From Dermanyssus gallinae (taxonomy: Eukaryota > Arthropoda > Arachnida > Mesostigmata > Dermanyssidae), in NCBI GenBank assembly GCA_003439945.1, contig QVRM01002806.1:859001-923000 (forward strand): a stretch of DNA of 64,000 nt, given 5' to 3'. Below the pieces are notes generated by a model. That model was not told the DNA's origin. It worked only from the letters and a program-made list of their open reading frames with translations, and did not search any database. Below, in pieces: positions 1 through 12,639 of the stretch; position 1 is the first letter of the stretch, and the number at the start of each line of letters is the position of its first letter. The position numbers were made by a program, and so were the translations under genes.

Positions 1-1344
1 CTTTGCAGATTCCCGAATGGCCGCCGCCATTTTCTCTCCTGCGCCCTTTTCACTCTCCTCTATTCTAATTATAAGGTCACCCTCCTTGCTTTTAACTACC
101 CCCCTAACCGTTATCCCGGCGCCTTCTTGCTGCCTGACTTGTTCTCAAACACCCCGGAGAGTGTCGGCGAAGGTTTTTTCCTCTTCGACCTTAACCCTGA
201 GGGTGCTCCTTGCTCCCTGCTCCGCCCGGGTGGTAGTCTCCGGTTTGGCTCCGGTCTTCCTTGTTTGTCTCGAACAAACCTCTAGGAGGCCACTGCCGTC
301 GCCGGTCTTACGGCAGCAGATTTCCAGAGCCTGTAGAAGCGTCTGTGTACGGCGCTCCCTTGTGACGTGCATCAGCGGGGGTTTCTCCCCGCCAGCCAGC
401 TCCAGCGCTTTTCCCACGACAGCTTGGAGCACCCCCAGGGTCGTGGTCCCTAGTTCTTCTTCCGGGTTTATCACTCCCACTACCAAGTACCGTTGAGAGG
501 CCGCTTGGGTTCCTGAACCCTCTAAGAATTCGACGGCGTCGCTATTTTTAAGAACAGCAGCCGTCCCTGCGCTTATGTCAGCCACCGCTGCTAGCGTGGG
601 AAACTGTGCCGCCAGCCCCTCTATTAAACCCTTATCCGAATCTGACCCCTTAGTGATAACCGCTACCCTAACCTCCCTCTGAGTGGTGAGGGCGTCAGTG
701 GTGAACTTTAAGTGTTTAATCACCCTCTCAGGCCAGTGTCCCTTGACGGCTCTCACCAGCTCTTCCGGAGTGCTTGCCCTTTCTATACTATTTTCTATCT
801 CCGTGGCCTCTCTTTCTAGTTCCAGCTCCTTGGCCCTATCTTTATCTAGCTCCTCGTGACAGCGTGCGCATAGGAGTTCGAGGCCTTTTACCCGCTCGCT
901 TATCTTGTCTCGTTGGATGTCTTCCCTATTCTCCTGTACCCCGTTTTCTCTTAGACCCTCGAGCTCTACCCTCAGTCTGCACTCGTTTGTTCGTAGAGTT
1001 TCGACTTCCCCTCTAAGCTGTTCTAGCTCTTCCTCGTCAGCTGACCTAACTTCTCGGTAGGCCTTCCCTCTGTCCTCCAAGACCTTTTCTAGACGTTCCA
1101 GGGTCCTGGGGAGCTTTTGAGACAGCTCCTTGAGCTCGATCTTCGTGTTACTGGCCTTACACAGATTAGGCGTTTGCCCGATTTGTTGCCGCATCACTTG
1201 AAGGACCTCTTGGAGCTGCTTTTCTCTCACAGCCTCCCCATCCCTGGCACACTTGGCGGCTTCTCCCCTTTTTGGAGATTCAATAGCCACCCTCTTCCTA
1301 TTCCCTTCGACGCCCTGCGTCTCCGTTCTGTCCTCCTCGTCCAT
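1..1344 (-). pseudogene. LINE ORF1 (Gag-like protein), one in-frame stop, cut by window edge
   Basis: A 399-codon reading frame runs leftward from an ATG at 1344 to a TGA at 147-145. The same frame then stays open to base 1, so the true protein probably continued out of the window and the TGA is a single damaging change. The protein is charged and rich in Glu, Lys and Arg. Residues about 60-200 look like a long coiled coil, followed by a more globular part (about 210-380). The frame around the stop reads TFADTLRGV, stop, EQVRQQEG, which resembles the linker before the nucleic-acid-binding part of R1/jockey-type ORF1 proteins. Those proteins package LINE RNA in the cytoplasm. The expected zinc knuckles would lie beyond base 1 and are not seen. 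Codon use is GC-rich compared with the AT-rich flank. A host coiled-coil gene is possible but less likely. Confidence 0.55.
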
Positions 1345-1802
1345 CCCCTTACTGTTTAATCTAAATAATTAGTATATCTCTATATAATATATCATACATA
1401 TAGCATACCGTAATATATCATATATACAATATTCTTACCATATAATATACTATACTATAGCATACCATACAATATATATTAATGTATCCTAATACACACA
1501 CACATAAATGCATACACAGATATGCGCATATATATATACGAGAATTACTTTGCTTACTAAAAAAAAATATATATATATATATATAACTATCATGATCCGT
1601 TGGCGATTACTGGTCACTGAGTTCTCCACTGCTTACGCCCCACCTGGCTTCGATTTTACGGCTTCCACTAACCTGGACTCGTATTTCGAAGAATATTTTC
1701 CAAAGTAGTTTGTGAGGCCATGTTCCATTTCATCGCCATCGCCACCTGTGCCGTTTTATAACTACTCATTTTGAACGAGGTTCCATTTTTATTACCTATA
1801 TA

Positions 1803-1833
<31 letters not shown>

Positions 1834-2160
1834 GCGTTTCGAATCAAATTAAATTTTAAGTTTATCTATGTTTATCATAAGGACTGGATTATGACGCAAA
1901 CATTCAATTACCCTAAATCTGATATATTTGTGTATATTAGGGGGAGTTATATGAAGAGAAAGAATGGAAGAACTTGCTTTTTCTAAGTAATTTATTGAAT
2001 CTAAATTAATATTTAATAAAAGTATTTTATATGATTATATATATATATATATATATCTGGGTTACTGTCTAGCTGGCGAGTAAATAAGCTCTTTCGACAG
2101 AAGAAATATCCAAAGCGAAGGCCTGCACACTTGTATATGGTGTATGGGAAGGTTACGTAC
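1345..2160. other. AT-rich spacer with TA tracts, no gene seen
   Basis: Bases 1345-1510 are almost pure A/T with many ATATAT and CATAC words and could be the 5' flank of the ORF1 element. TA tracts lie at 1567-1585, 1797-1833 (one G interruption) and 2036-2056. The short open frames here contain the TA tracts and show no protein-like composition. Confidence 0.6.
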
Positions 2161-2163
2161 ATA

Positions 2164-2760
2164 TTTTGAGGTTTGGTAGAACTCGGCAAAAAATTTTCTT
2201 CACAAAAAATCTTGCCAAGCAAAAACGTATTGACAAAATTTTACGATTCTGGACGTGAGAGCTTTAACGTAAAACATAACAACTATGGCTGCCAAAACAG
2301 CTTAGTAACTCGGCAACTATGTAACGTAGCAGCATCACTTTCGTACGAAAATGATAACCATTAAATTTTCTATTGCCTGAGACTAGTTTAGGCGTAATTT
2401 TTCATCGTAAGGGCAACATTTAACGGTTTTGCGCTCAGTAGCTTTAATGTAAGACATAACAACATGTTGACTTTTTACGACTTTCTTTAACCTCGCTATT
2501 CGTCTTTCGCCAACTTGCGTCTGGCATCATTCAGACTATGCATGAATTTTCTGCGGAACACGCCGGTATTACCGGTTTTTTTATGCGTTCACTGGTTCTA
2601 CCGCAAACGTAGATTTTGCAGATGAAGGAAAAACAAAACACCTTCTTTTATAATTTTCATCTGTTTCAATTTTGCACTTTTCAAATTGCATTTTTTAAAT
2701 CTTATATCTCCTTCTATTAGGGAAAATTATTTTCTTGCCGAGTTCTATCAAACTCTAAAA
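2164..2760. mobile_element. MITE-like element with about 26-bp inverted ends and TA duplication
   Basis: The left end (from 2164) starts TTTTGAGGTTTGG and continues into TAGAACTCGGCAA. The right end, read on the minus strand from 2760, starts TTTTAGAGTTTGA and continues into the same TAGAACTCGGCAA, so 22 of 26 bases match. TA flanks both ends (2162-2163 and 2761-2762), the duplication typical of Tc1/mariner transposition. The 597-bp interior has no transposase frame. It holds a diverged internal direct repeat, GCTTTAACGTAAAACATAAC near 2261 and GCTTTAATGTAAGACATAAC near 2440. It is inferred to be a non-autonomous DNA transposon. I do not recognise the family. Confidence 0.6.
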
Positions 2761-2771
2761 TAAATACACGG

Positions 2772-2772
<1 letters not shown>

Positions 2773-2808
<36 letters not shown>
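2773..2808. repeat. (TA)n microsatellite
   Basis: About 18 uninterrupted TA units directly between the MITE-like element and a LINE fragment. Confidence 0.95.
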
Positions 2809-2812
<4 letters not shown>

Positions 2813-2814
2813 GT

Positions 2815-3480
2815 TTCTGCACGTTCTGTTAGTGGTTTGGCAAGCAACAGAGACCCTTCTCCAATTTCTGGGGGAGCACAACAATAAGCTCTAAACGGGG
2901 GTTCAACAAGATGACCCGCGTGGCCCGAGTTTTTATAGCCTCGTCATATCCGGACTAGTCACAAAAATGCCATGTTTCTTTAATGATTGATACCTCGATT
3001 ATTCCACACTATAAAGACCGGCAAATCGAGTCGCAGGTGATTTACTATCAGTACTGCAATTTTTTAAATATAGCGGACTAACACTTAACGATGCAAAATA
3101 CAAGGTTGTCGCTATTGTAGGCACCCCTCAAGATTGCAAAGAGCAATACGTGTAGGCAATACATCGACCCTGTTTCACTAGAACAGCATCTCTTACAACA
3201 CACGCTGGGCCGATACAAAACCACAAAAATAATGAGACGGATGTCAGATAGCCGTCCCTCTTCGAGATGTGCTTCTGAGGTAAGGGCCTGCTATTACCAT
3301 AGTTTTGCACCATGCTGAATCCCATAACGTATAATAAAGGAAGCCCTTCTAGAAATAACAAAAGTCGATCTCGACTAGCTTGAACTTCTGGGTGCCCCCG
3401 TGGCTCGCAAAAAAATCCACAAACACTTTCAGCTAAACACAGACAACCCAGTCAGTATGTACTTGAAGAAGTTTTATACG
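2815..3480 (+). pseudogene. LINE reverse transcriptase palm fragment
   Basis: Broken plus-strand frames carry RT motifs in order: TGVQQDDPRGPSFYSLVI (motif B, usually GVQQGDPLGP), then YLDYSTL (the usual YLDDGTL, with the second catalytic Asp replaced by Tyr), then GLTLNDAKYKVVAI (motif D region), then LLGAPV. Stops and frameshifts separate them. Motif style matches the RLE-class LINE at 38.1-39.9 kb, which has lost just this region, so this may be the same family. It is non-functional. Downstream to about 3880 there are weak further open stretches that may belong to the same fossil. Confidence 0.6.
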
Positions 3481-3880
3481 TCAGACTTAAAGAACATTTA
3501 TGGAAAAGAAGGTTTCTTGCTGTCGCTGAAAGTTGTCTCGGACCTAGGAACGCCGCTGAGTTGACCCAGCTTGTTACGCAGCGTCACACGCAGCGGAATT
3601 TCTGCCTGAAGACGCTATGCGGCCTGAAATTTCAAAAGAGAAGAAAGGCAGAAGAAACAGTAAAGGTAACAACCCTGGCCTTTTAGAAGTTTGCCAGAGA
3701 GCGGATTCCTTTATGAATGGATGCTCATTGTCGGGAGCTTGTCGGAAGTGCCGGCCCGAAAGCCTACCTTGCGTTAACCCCGCGCGGAGCCCTACACCGA
3801 CAGTTCCAACGCATATCCAAAGATTTATTTTCTATTTCGCCCCAAAAAAGCTGTCTTATCATAAAGGCGACGGGTTTTTT

Positions 3881-3935
3881 TCGGGCTGACTCTTAGCTAA
3901 CACTTCGCGTCTACGGAATTGTTCATTCGCATTGC
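3881..3935 (-). mobile_element. 3' end piece of tRNA-derived SINE family 1
   Basis: The plus strand reads CGGGCTGACTCTTAGCTAAC followed by a diverged copy of the segment seen at 44451-44520 and 15437-15500. Only the 3' tail half is present; the tRNA-like head is absent. Minus-strand orientation is inferred from the full copies. Confidence 0.5.
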
Positions 3936-5423
3936 TCAGAGCATTGCAACAGGTTAGAGTAAGTACCCGGTAGCGGTCACAAAACAAAATTATGTTTTGT
4001 CAGGGCACTCTAAAGAAACTCTCCGCGAATTGCAGGCCTCACCCAATTCCAATACTGAGAAGCGTAGCGTTGCGTCTGTTATGCTGGGCATTGCGACCTA
4101 CGCCAAGTGCGGAGGCCAGATGATCAGGTTCCTTCGCCCGCAGGGAGTGCCTCCCGGAACCATATACGAGTGGCGAAACAACTGGCGGTATGCTTCTTTT
4201 GCAAACAAAGGCCTGTCAACAGAAAGATACCCAGCCTTCGGAGTGTCTTTTCGGATTAGATGCGTCTCGTTGTATTACTTCGCGTTCTCAATCCAGACGC
4301 AACAAAACTCTAAGAGAAGTTAACGGACGCTTTACACGCTTTCATTAGCCTCCTGCGCACGATCAAAAAAACTCCAGGGCCTATCATAATGGCCAGCCAC
4401 GGCCGCAGTGCTCTTCCTCTGCCCTGGGAACCGCTCTCTAAGCAATACCATAATATTAAATGACTGGCAGGCCAACTGTAATAGCTATAGTAATGACAGT
4501 CATGCAACTAGTTATAACAATAGTAATATTAACTTAAGTGGTGTTAGCCAATTAACAACTAGCCCGACCATTAGTTGTATTGTCACCGATAAAAGAATCT
4601 TAGGCGATGACGGCGACAATATGGGCTTTATTATTGATTTAGTTTGAACCTCAGACCCATCCATCATAAATAATTCACGAGTGTTTTAGTCGCTAATTCC
4701 ATTCGGCCATAATGTCATTTCGTTTTATTTTTTTATTAAATGCTGAATATCCTACCATAGACGAGGGAGGTTCTTATATCTGGAAAGGGGACTAAAAATT
4801 AACCAGCTGTAACCTTGCTTGTATAATCTGGAAAACACGAAGCTACAATACGTTGACTCAATGTATTGTAGCTTCGTATAGCGATACATTGACGAAATAA
4901 AGATTTTGTATCTAATTGAAATGGCAAGCCAAAAAACGCTACTTTACGTACGTGTAACCAATCTAGAACGACTGATTGATTAGAAGCCAAATGTGCAATA
5001 CGAAAAAAATGCGGAAGACACCTAAAACACTTTGTGTAATAAGCTAATATAGGCAACGTTTCTAACGCAAATGCATTTAAAGTTATGTTGCCCAAGGGGG
5101 TTTAGTTCTCAGAGGTGTTTGCAACGACGTGGCTTCGAGAGGTGGCTGCCCATATTTAGAAATTTAGGAATAGAATATTTTTCATCAAAATCAAACAACT
5201 ACCTAGTAAGTGCAGCTTGACTTCTGACATAATTCTTTCTATATTATGGGTGAAATTACGTCAATCAATTAATGATCGCAAACGCTACATTTTTATAAAA
5301 AGATAGCGCTTGCAATAACTAAACCTCTTTTTTGATGTTTAGTAGGTCTTACGAGGATGGCATTGTGCCAAAAAATGGCAGTAAGTCCTAACTTCTGTAC
5401 ATAAGAGAGGTCCAAAGTAAAAT
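3936..5423. other. No recognisable gene
   Basis: Short open frames only, with no motif I recognise. The one clear structure is the inverted repeat at 4837-4877. Confidence 0.5.
4837..4877. repeat. Perfect 15-bp inverted repeat, 11-base loop
   Basis: ACGAAGCTACAATAC at 4837-4851 pairs exactly with GTATTGTAGCTTCGT at 4863-4877. No T-run follows that would suggest a terminator, and no function is claimed. Confidence 0.9.
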
Positions 5424-6260
5424 TTAGACCTGTTGCTCAATCGCATGTGTAACCTTTAACCTGGCTAGTAAACCATATTTTGTTTGGCTTGTTGGATGAA
5501 AACCAACATGATTACTATGGGCAAGTCCACGGCAACTCAACTCGTTAAAATGACTCAATATGGGGCCATTATGATAAACAATAGGCTGGCCATTGATTAA
5601 ACATATTTTGATTTCTCGAGGGCATTTAATAGAGTAAACCATGTGAAACTTGTACAGAGCTTAGGTACTTGAATGCTGGTACTTGCTCTATATAATGGCT
5701 TGCTAGTTATGTTACCTGTAGAGAGTTCTGCGCTCGCGTAAACAAAAGCTTTAATGAGTCGGATGCGTGCTCCTCTGGCGTTTTTCAGGGATCAAGCCTC
5801 GGCTCACTTTTTTTTTCATAGTTATTTTAGATCTTAAAAACGTTGATTCCAAGTCGATAACATATAAGCTTTATGTTTAAGATGATCTGAAACCATACCT
5901 CTTAACACCGGTAACGAAAAACAAGTACTACAAAGTACGATTAAGGCGGTTTTTAAATGGTGTATGGAAAAGAAAATGCTCATAGCGGTGCTGAAACGTA
6001 CAGTATTTTGTTTAAAGGAAGCCCATAACTACAAGCTACATGGGAAGGCTATCCCTATTTTAAATAGCATTTGAGACCTCAGGGTTGCGGTGACACCGGA
6101 ACTAGATTTTAGCACTCATATCACACAAGTAATGCGATAAAGTAGTCTTATATGGAAAAACATATTTCGTTGTTCTATAATTAACGGTTACAATTTTTAC
6201 TTACGGCTTTATAATAGTTTGATTGTACCTAAGTTTACCTATTACTATAAACTCATCAAT
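5424..6260 (+). pseudogene. Fossil LINE reverse transcriptase (jockey/CR1-like)
   Basis: Across many stops and frameshifts the plus strand shows RT landmarks in the right order. FDFSRAFNRVNH (motif A, about 5607-5645) comes first. SGVFQGSSLGSLFF (motif B, about 5774-5815) follows. KLYV, stop, DDLK near 5866-5890 stands where KLYADDLK is expected (motif C). YKLHGKAIPIL and VTPELDFSTHI (about 6030-6120) are the thumb-side segment common in jockey/CR1 elements, and NSLIVPKF closes the series. No usable frame is left. The same landmarks recur on the minus strand at 27746-28560, so this is a dispersed family. Confidence 0.65.
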
Positions 6261-8154
6261 TATATAAAACTATTATAGCACTCGTTTAAACAATCTTAGA
6301 AACGATAACGCTATCTGGTGAAAACAAATTGCCAAAACAGATCATGCAAATAGCATGTATTCGTGGCGGGTGGCTAGCGTACTGAGAACTTGAAAGCTAA
6401 GATCGCAGATGTCGGCACACAGGTAAACTGACTGTTGTATGAATTTAGGTAGCGGTTTGTAACACGTAAATATTGTAAATAATGTCCCCTTTTGATGAAA
6501 TAGAGCATTTAAATTAAATATTAAGTTGCTAATATTAGAGTTGCCGACAATCGTTCTTAGGGACATAGTCACTGACACCGACAGCATGTTACGCAGTATG
6601 TTCCTTCATGTCAGTTGCGCTGCGATTGCCGACAAGGATAGACAATAGAGCATCGCTAGCTCGAGTAGTCCGCGCGAACCTTGAGGGCTTCGACTGATCC
6701 AAGCCCTAGACGGCACTGGAAAGAGGTACGGACGCAATTGTGGCGGGGTTGACCTCGAACAAGTTAAGCAAGAGCGATGAGTCCGCGATCTTTCGCATTT
6801 ACGTCAAACGAGTCACTAACAAACAGCGAGGATCAGAAAGTTGCGCGGCAAGCACATGCCGGTCCGTTAGAGTTCTCGTGGTCTCTCGAGCCTGCCGGCG
6901 TACTGGATGTAGTAGCCGTCAAAGAAGACATCATTAGAGCGATAATTTCCTAATAGTTCATCAGCTGGGCTTAATTCTTTGCGACACCGCTTGTGAGCGG
7001 AACTACTACCGTTTGGTGAAGTGTGAAGCCGTCAGAGATACACCTGTCTACCTTGCTGAGGCACCAGTTGATGTCGTGGACGTCCTGCGTGATGGCAATA
7101 TTCCAGACTGATGGAGGCCTCTTGTCTCGTGTTAAGTACTGTTTCTGTCCAAAGTGTAGAATAATGCTGCTGCGGTCCTTCGGGAACTTTTTTCTGGTCT
7201 ACAAGTAATCACCCCTTATGTTCGGGTTTACGGAGTGTGCCATTATGTGTATTTCTGTTGTCCTCGATAAGGCCTGCTAAACTTAAGCGTGCATGCTTCG
7301 CACATTAGATTCTTCCTGCTTCGTTCTTCGTTTTTATCCTCCTTTCATATGTTAATGTACCCACACTGGTAACAAAAGGAGAATTAAATCTATCCGACCT
7401 TTTCACCCTGAGTCGTTCCGAGTTAGTAACATCGATGTCGCAGGTGGAGGGCTACATATGGCCACTCCTAGATGAGGCCGATGTAGATGAGTTGAAAAGC
7501 GACCTCACGAGGAAAAGGAATATGTCTTATCCAAGACAGGCACAACACAGGAGGAAACGTTTGCTCAGCATGAGTAAATAACGCCTCTGTTTGAGAAACA
7601 GCTTAGCTGCTTAATTCGCCCGACTCATAATGTTACTGCAAGAGCCGTCTGAGAGCAGTAACAAGATTACCACGAGCACTTCTGTCGGCTTTCGACTAGA
7701 TGCAACGTATCACTTCGATGAGCTCCATCAGTGCGAGTTCGGGGACCCTGTAGCACGTCATCCGCTATCAAGCATCCATGACCATGGCCGATCAGCGAAA
7801 CATCAACGACGCTATTGGCAGAGTCTTCCGGTTGGCCGGATTCCCGGCGGCGCTTAAGCTACTGCAACTGCTCTGGGAAAAGAAAAACGGCCTGACAGTA
7901 AAGAAAAACGGCCCGTTCGCTTCAACGCATATGCGCCCAGTAACCCACTGACGATAATAGATAGGACGACTTTCTTCGGTAGAAAGTCTTCATTATGATC
8001 CAACCAGATCATACAGCAGTGGTGGTGTGGTTGTTTCCGATATTGGCAGCCCGGAGTGACCCTGGCCGGCAAGTGACGGACAAGCAATATACGATTGGTG
8101 TCTAGAATTCCAGAATTGTAAAGAACAATATAATTAATTTAACTTGCTCACAGA
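6261..8154. other. No recognisable gene
   Basis: Nothing recognised. A 49-codon ATG frame at 7434-7583 (plus) starts MSQVEGYIWPLLDEADVDEL and ends in a stop. It has protein-like, acidic-then-basic composition but no family resemblance and no visible splice context. I leave it as a possible fossil exon. Confidence 0.4.
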
Positions 8155-8162
8155 TCGGTCTA

Positions 8163-8196
<34 letters not shown>

Positions 8197-8206
8197 TGTG
8201 GACCGA
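8155..8206. repeat. (TA)n tract inside an inverted repeat
   Basis: TCGGTCTACAC (8155-8165) and GTGTGGACCGA (8196-8206) are inverted copies with one mismatch. The interior 8166-8194 is uninterrupted TA. The whole can form a long hairpin or cruciform. Confidence 0.9.
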
Positions 8207-9786
8207 CATAACCCGTCGGCAATTATATTTAATTGCTTCGTTGGCTACCTCGAGCCATGAAAGAAGGGAATTTTTGGATACACTGCGTCAGACCTGCAAT
8301 ATCTTTGACCTGTTTCGAAAGCTTATCAAGCTCGTGCATAATAACACGCATTAAGAACACACGCAAAGGAAGTTCAAACAAACAGAAGAGAACACTCCCA
8401 TATTAGGTGCCGTCAAAGAAAGTTATGCGTTCAGTAGGCTATTTGCTTCACCTAGCAGTCCCCAAATCAATAACATGGTACAAGTGACTATACGTAAATC
8501 ACTTGCATAGAAAATCAATATTGTTAAATACACCATTCCTTATAACTATGTTAATGATCGATGCCACGCAATGCTCCTTTCTCAGCACGGACCACGGAAA
8601 GTGCTCTTTGCTGAAGATAGACATTTCGGTTGACGGAACCCATAAGGCAGATAAAGCGACAAATGGTGCGAGTGACTTGAAATACCAGAACGATACCAGA
8701 AAAAAAGGAGAATATTCTAAAGCATCAAATCGAGAGTAATGATATAGCATTTATTAAAAGCCAGTGATCGTGCGAGGCACATGCACACAGATTTGTGACA
8801 TTTGCCTAACTAATGTTTTTACAGATAACCAAAAAATAAACGTTAGAAATGACAGCTCTAAGAATGGTTTAAATAAAAAAAATGCTGTTTCTTTAAAGCG
8901 AACAGCTTTCCGTAAACGTACTTGTAAACTACGAAATCGTCGTGGACTAATGGCCTTGCGGAGATGGTGCAAGAGAGAGAGAGATAGAGAGGGGAGAGGC
9001 CGCTCCCTAAATCGCAAAAAAAGGCAAATCAAAGTTTAAGGCGACAATACGACGACAACAAACTAAATTGAAACATCCAACTCCGATCTGTCGTCTGTGA
9101 CCCGTAACGCTTAGACTTCGAGATCAGGTCGTATTACAATTCCAACCAAAACTACGAGTGATTACTGATTGCAGGCATTGTAATACGTGCCTAGTAGACG
9201 CCGTACGCCGCACAATTAGGGCTTAGGTGACGTTCAGAGAGTTTCCAAGTAAGCTCGGATTAGTGACGGGACATAATCAGAAGGGGACGTACAATCACAG
9301 TAACGAAAACCATGCTCTCCATATAACTCACGGACGGTACGCAAATTTCAATTGGCACTACAAAACAAGGTCGAAACGAGTTCAAAAAACAGGTGACACA
9401 GAGTGCCTGCCTACGAGCCACTAAGCGCTTTGAAGTAGGTCTCCGGACAGGTCGTAGAAGCTTAGCGGGCTGGCAGAATACGGCTTTGCGTGAACCTAAC
9501 AACAGTAGACTACGTCATAGCGTTTTGTTGTAGCATATGTTTCCTCTGCCTCGCTCGGAGCAGCTGGCCAGAGTTAAATAGCTCTCTAAGATGAGTGCAC
9601 ACCATTGGCGTACCCTCTCGTCAAACGCACCGGGGTCGAGGAGCCTAACGGCATTGTATTACGCATTGGATTTTTTTTTTTAATTTTCCGTACGGCTAAT
9701 GCCCGTGCCCATTTGTTCATGTCATGGCTAATTGTTAATCCACTCCAGCATTTACCTTGTCTAAATTGGAAACCATGCAAACAAAT
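8207..9786. other. No recognisable gene
   Basis: Short overlapping frames on both strands near 8500-8750 and 8754-9039 mirror one another and look like chance openings. A GA-rich run lies at 8970-8998. Nothing else recognised. Confidence 0.45.
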
Positions 9787-9789
9787 TTA

Positions 9790-9869
9790 AGAGCGGCCGG
9801 TCTGGGTCTTGAATCCAGTTCTCCCGAATGCAAGGCAAAGGCTTTTCCACTAAGCCATCTTGCTCGGTA
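9790..9869 (-). mobile_element. tRNA-derived SINE family 2, head only
   Basis: Read on the minus strand it gives GATGGCTTAGTGG (box A-like), then CCTTGCATTCGGGAGA (anticodon-arm-like, TGC in the loop position), then GGATTCAAGACCC (box B-like). The 3' part does not close a proper acceptor stem and no CCA-side pairing is convincing, so this is a SINE or tRNA fossil rather than a working tRNA. It shares the order and spacing of GCTTAGTGG, CCTTGCA and TTCAA with the copy at 14015, and both look derived from tRNA-Ala. Confidence 0.55.
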
Positions 9870-12630
9870 TGAACCTATATAAAGGTATAAAGAAGGCGAA
9901 CACTTTGACCTAGTGTCAGCGCCTGCTGCTTTTTAGAGAATGACGAGGAATATTCGAATGAAATTTGAACGGTATTTTAGTGTGTCCTGACAACGCACAA
10001 ATACATATTGATTTGTGAACGGGAAGCGCACGATCACGGTCCTACAAGAATTGAGGACATGGGCATGACACTGAATACCACGTGCCAGGAGCCAGGCGTG
10101 TCAGAACTCGAGTTTATAGGGCACACAATCGGAAAGGAGGAAGTGCGGTCTTAAATACATGACATCAGTGCAATGCGTGAGATGGCGGAGCTCAGAGGCG
10201 CAAAACAAATTAAGTATACGTCAACGTCAGCCAGTTGCTACACGAAATAAATTCCGAATTTACTTCAGTTAGTAGAATATATGTGCCTCTTAGTTAGGGG
10301 CGAAGTAATTTACGGGTTAGGACGGAAACAAGGGACAGCCTTGTGTGAGTAATAGGTCGCGCACCAATCACTGATGGCATTGCTTGGAGCAAAATTAATG
10401 GAAAGGAGCCCACTAAACACTATAAATAATAACAAAAACGTCTTTATAACGACATACCAAGTATGTTGTCAAGGCTGCATATATCTGACGAATAGGATCT
10501 AAAAGAAACAGAAGAACCGATAGTAAATATATTCGTCAGCAACATAGGGCAGCAATATCGAAGCCAATAGCATGGACGAATATCATTTGGTGTCGACCCA
10601 GAGTTGAGACACCCGTGGCTACGCCGACAAAAGCCATTACTTAGAAAGTGGGTGTGGTCCGTATTGGTCTGTTCGCGGTCTTTTCGAGAAGCCTTGTTAT
10701 ACTACACGGCAAAAAAATAATATCAATAAGAAAATGTGGGTTAGAGAACCCGTCATCACACGTTCACGCGGAGACAATTGTCAGACACTCCAAGGTGCTA
10801 ACATACCGAAGTTATATAAATAAACCCTAATGTATATCATTAAGCAAATTGTAATACCGAGCCCTTAAGGATTTGTTCGGTACAAACAGCGGCTAAAAAC
10901 ATAACTTTGGTGCTCTGCGATGGAGCGACTCGTAAAATATACAATTAAGCAACCCTAACCTGCTCACGAGTACAGGCTCGCCGTAGCTGTAATAAATCTT
11001 ATTCCAAAATTGGCGGAGGTAAAGTTTTGGCCAGAACCTAACTCCCCAAATAATCGATATGTTTGCAGGATTTTTCATTGACAACCGTAATGATTAATTT
11101 TGTGCCTAATTGCCTAATCATTGACAATAGTGCCCAATTTGGAAAAACTGGAGCTCAGCAGGCTCAAAAGCAGTTTTGAAATTCAACATTCAATGAGAGC
11201 ACTTAACAAGCCCAGGTCCTAACGGTCTCATAGAAAGGTTTAGTAGAACATTCAGCTTATTTGTGATACCTGCAACGACAGTACGTCAGCTGCCTGGAGA
11301 TGTTTGCAGATGGCCGTCAAAGGCGAGACGACTCATAACGAACGTCGAACACTGCACAATTTTGCACTAGCAACTGCTTACGTGGGGTCGCCAATTCTTG
11401 CAGCGTTACAAGCACGCGTTAAGCAAAACGTCATTGTACTTGGGCTATACTAACGGAAGCCGCTTTGCTCCTAACTATAAAAACACACGTCTCGCTTTCC
11501 AATCCTTCTCTGGGATTGTAGTAAATGTGTAACTTTGCCAGCGCAGTTGGAACTCGTTCTCTCGTAGCGAAGGCTTTTTATTAAAAACGGTTATTTCCTG
11601 ATATGAGTATCTTGGCTGTCTGAACTATGCAGCCTGGGCAGAGTGGGTGTCACCTGCGTGCCGGAAGCTAGATTAAAACGATCGAAACTTGCTGTTCGCC
11701 GTATCTGCGATCTACTATTCACAGCTGCGACGTTCAATGCGGTAAGCCCTTCAGATCAAACGGCAAGATCCTTGGTTTGCCGGATAAGTAGTGGCTTACC
11801 GGGTATCTATCCAGCTCTTAATGACTTAGTTAGTACTCCTATTTTTGCAGTTTAGAGCCAATTTTCATAGAAGTGTTTGAAAATTATATACCTGTCATGT
11901 TCACAATATATAACGTATCTTTGTGTACAATTTTCTGTTTGCCGGAACGAACTGCTAGAAATGCTATTTACAATGCTGAACTCGTGGGGTTATGTTAGTT
12001 GGTTCTATCACGGTGGCCGTACTCATTTTGCGACTTGCCAAGGTCTCCTAAGCTAGAAACCAGTACTAAACAAAACTAAAAAACAAGTCCCGTGTGACTC
12101 TGGTCCTCTTTAGTCCGCCGAGTATCTTAAAAAATAACGTGGTGAATCCGTATCGCTATTACCTGCAACCGACTTGTAATCATTTTGGCATTACGTGTCT
12201 TAGCTGTTGTTCTTGCATTGCCTTGGGTAGCCCTGGGCAAATAAACTCCCGTCGGAAAATAGCCGAATTAAACCATCAGGCTGTAGCGGAAAACCTTGGA
12301 TTGCGTTAGAAAGTGACGACAGGAGACGAATCGTGAGTATACGACATAAAGACATAGCAGGTCCAATAATAATAATAGTAAGGAATATTACCGCAAAATT
12401 TAAGAAGTTTACTCAGAAACGTTCGACACGGGTGAGTCTATTTCAAAAGGAATAAAAACACTTTAAAATATTAAATATATGTTTTTTTTATATGTATCAT
12501 ACTTTTTCGATCCGCATATACCATGTAAATACGGTGTGTTGAACTAAATCAATTACGATTGAGCAGCAGCTATTATCAGACTTTTGACTGCGAAAGGTGT
12601 TTCAAGCGGCCAATATGTATCGTCGGATGG
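9870..12630. other. No recognisable gene
   Basis: Only short frames with no motif I can identify, and no clear tandem repeat. I see nothing to annotate here. Confidence 0.45.
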
Positions 12631-12639
12631 TAGCCGTAT

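Noticed and set aside
17..496. 159-codon plus-strand frame over the ORF1 region
   Set aside because: Opposite-strand shadow of the 399-codon minus frame; Ser/Leu/Val-rich with no domain, while the minus frame has coiled-coil composition.
4837..4877. Intrinsic terminator or miRNA precursor at the 15-bp hairpin
   Set aside because: No T-run follows and the perfect short stem is not miRNA-like; kept only as an inverted repeat.
9790..9869. Functional tRNA-Ala gene on the minus strand
   Set aside because: Box A and box B words are present, but the acceptor and D-arm pairings do not close, and a longer relative with a non-tRNA body exists at 14015.
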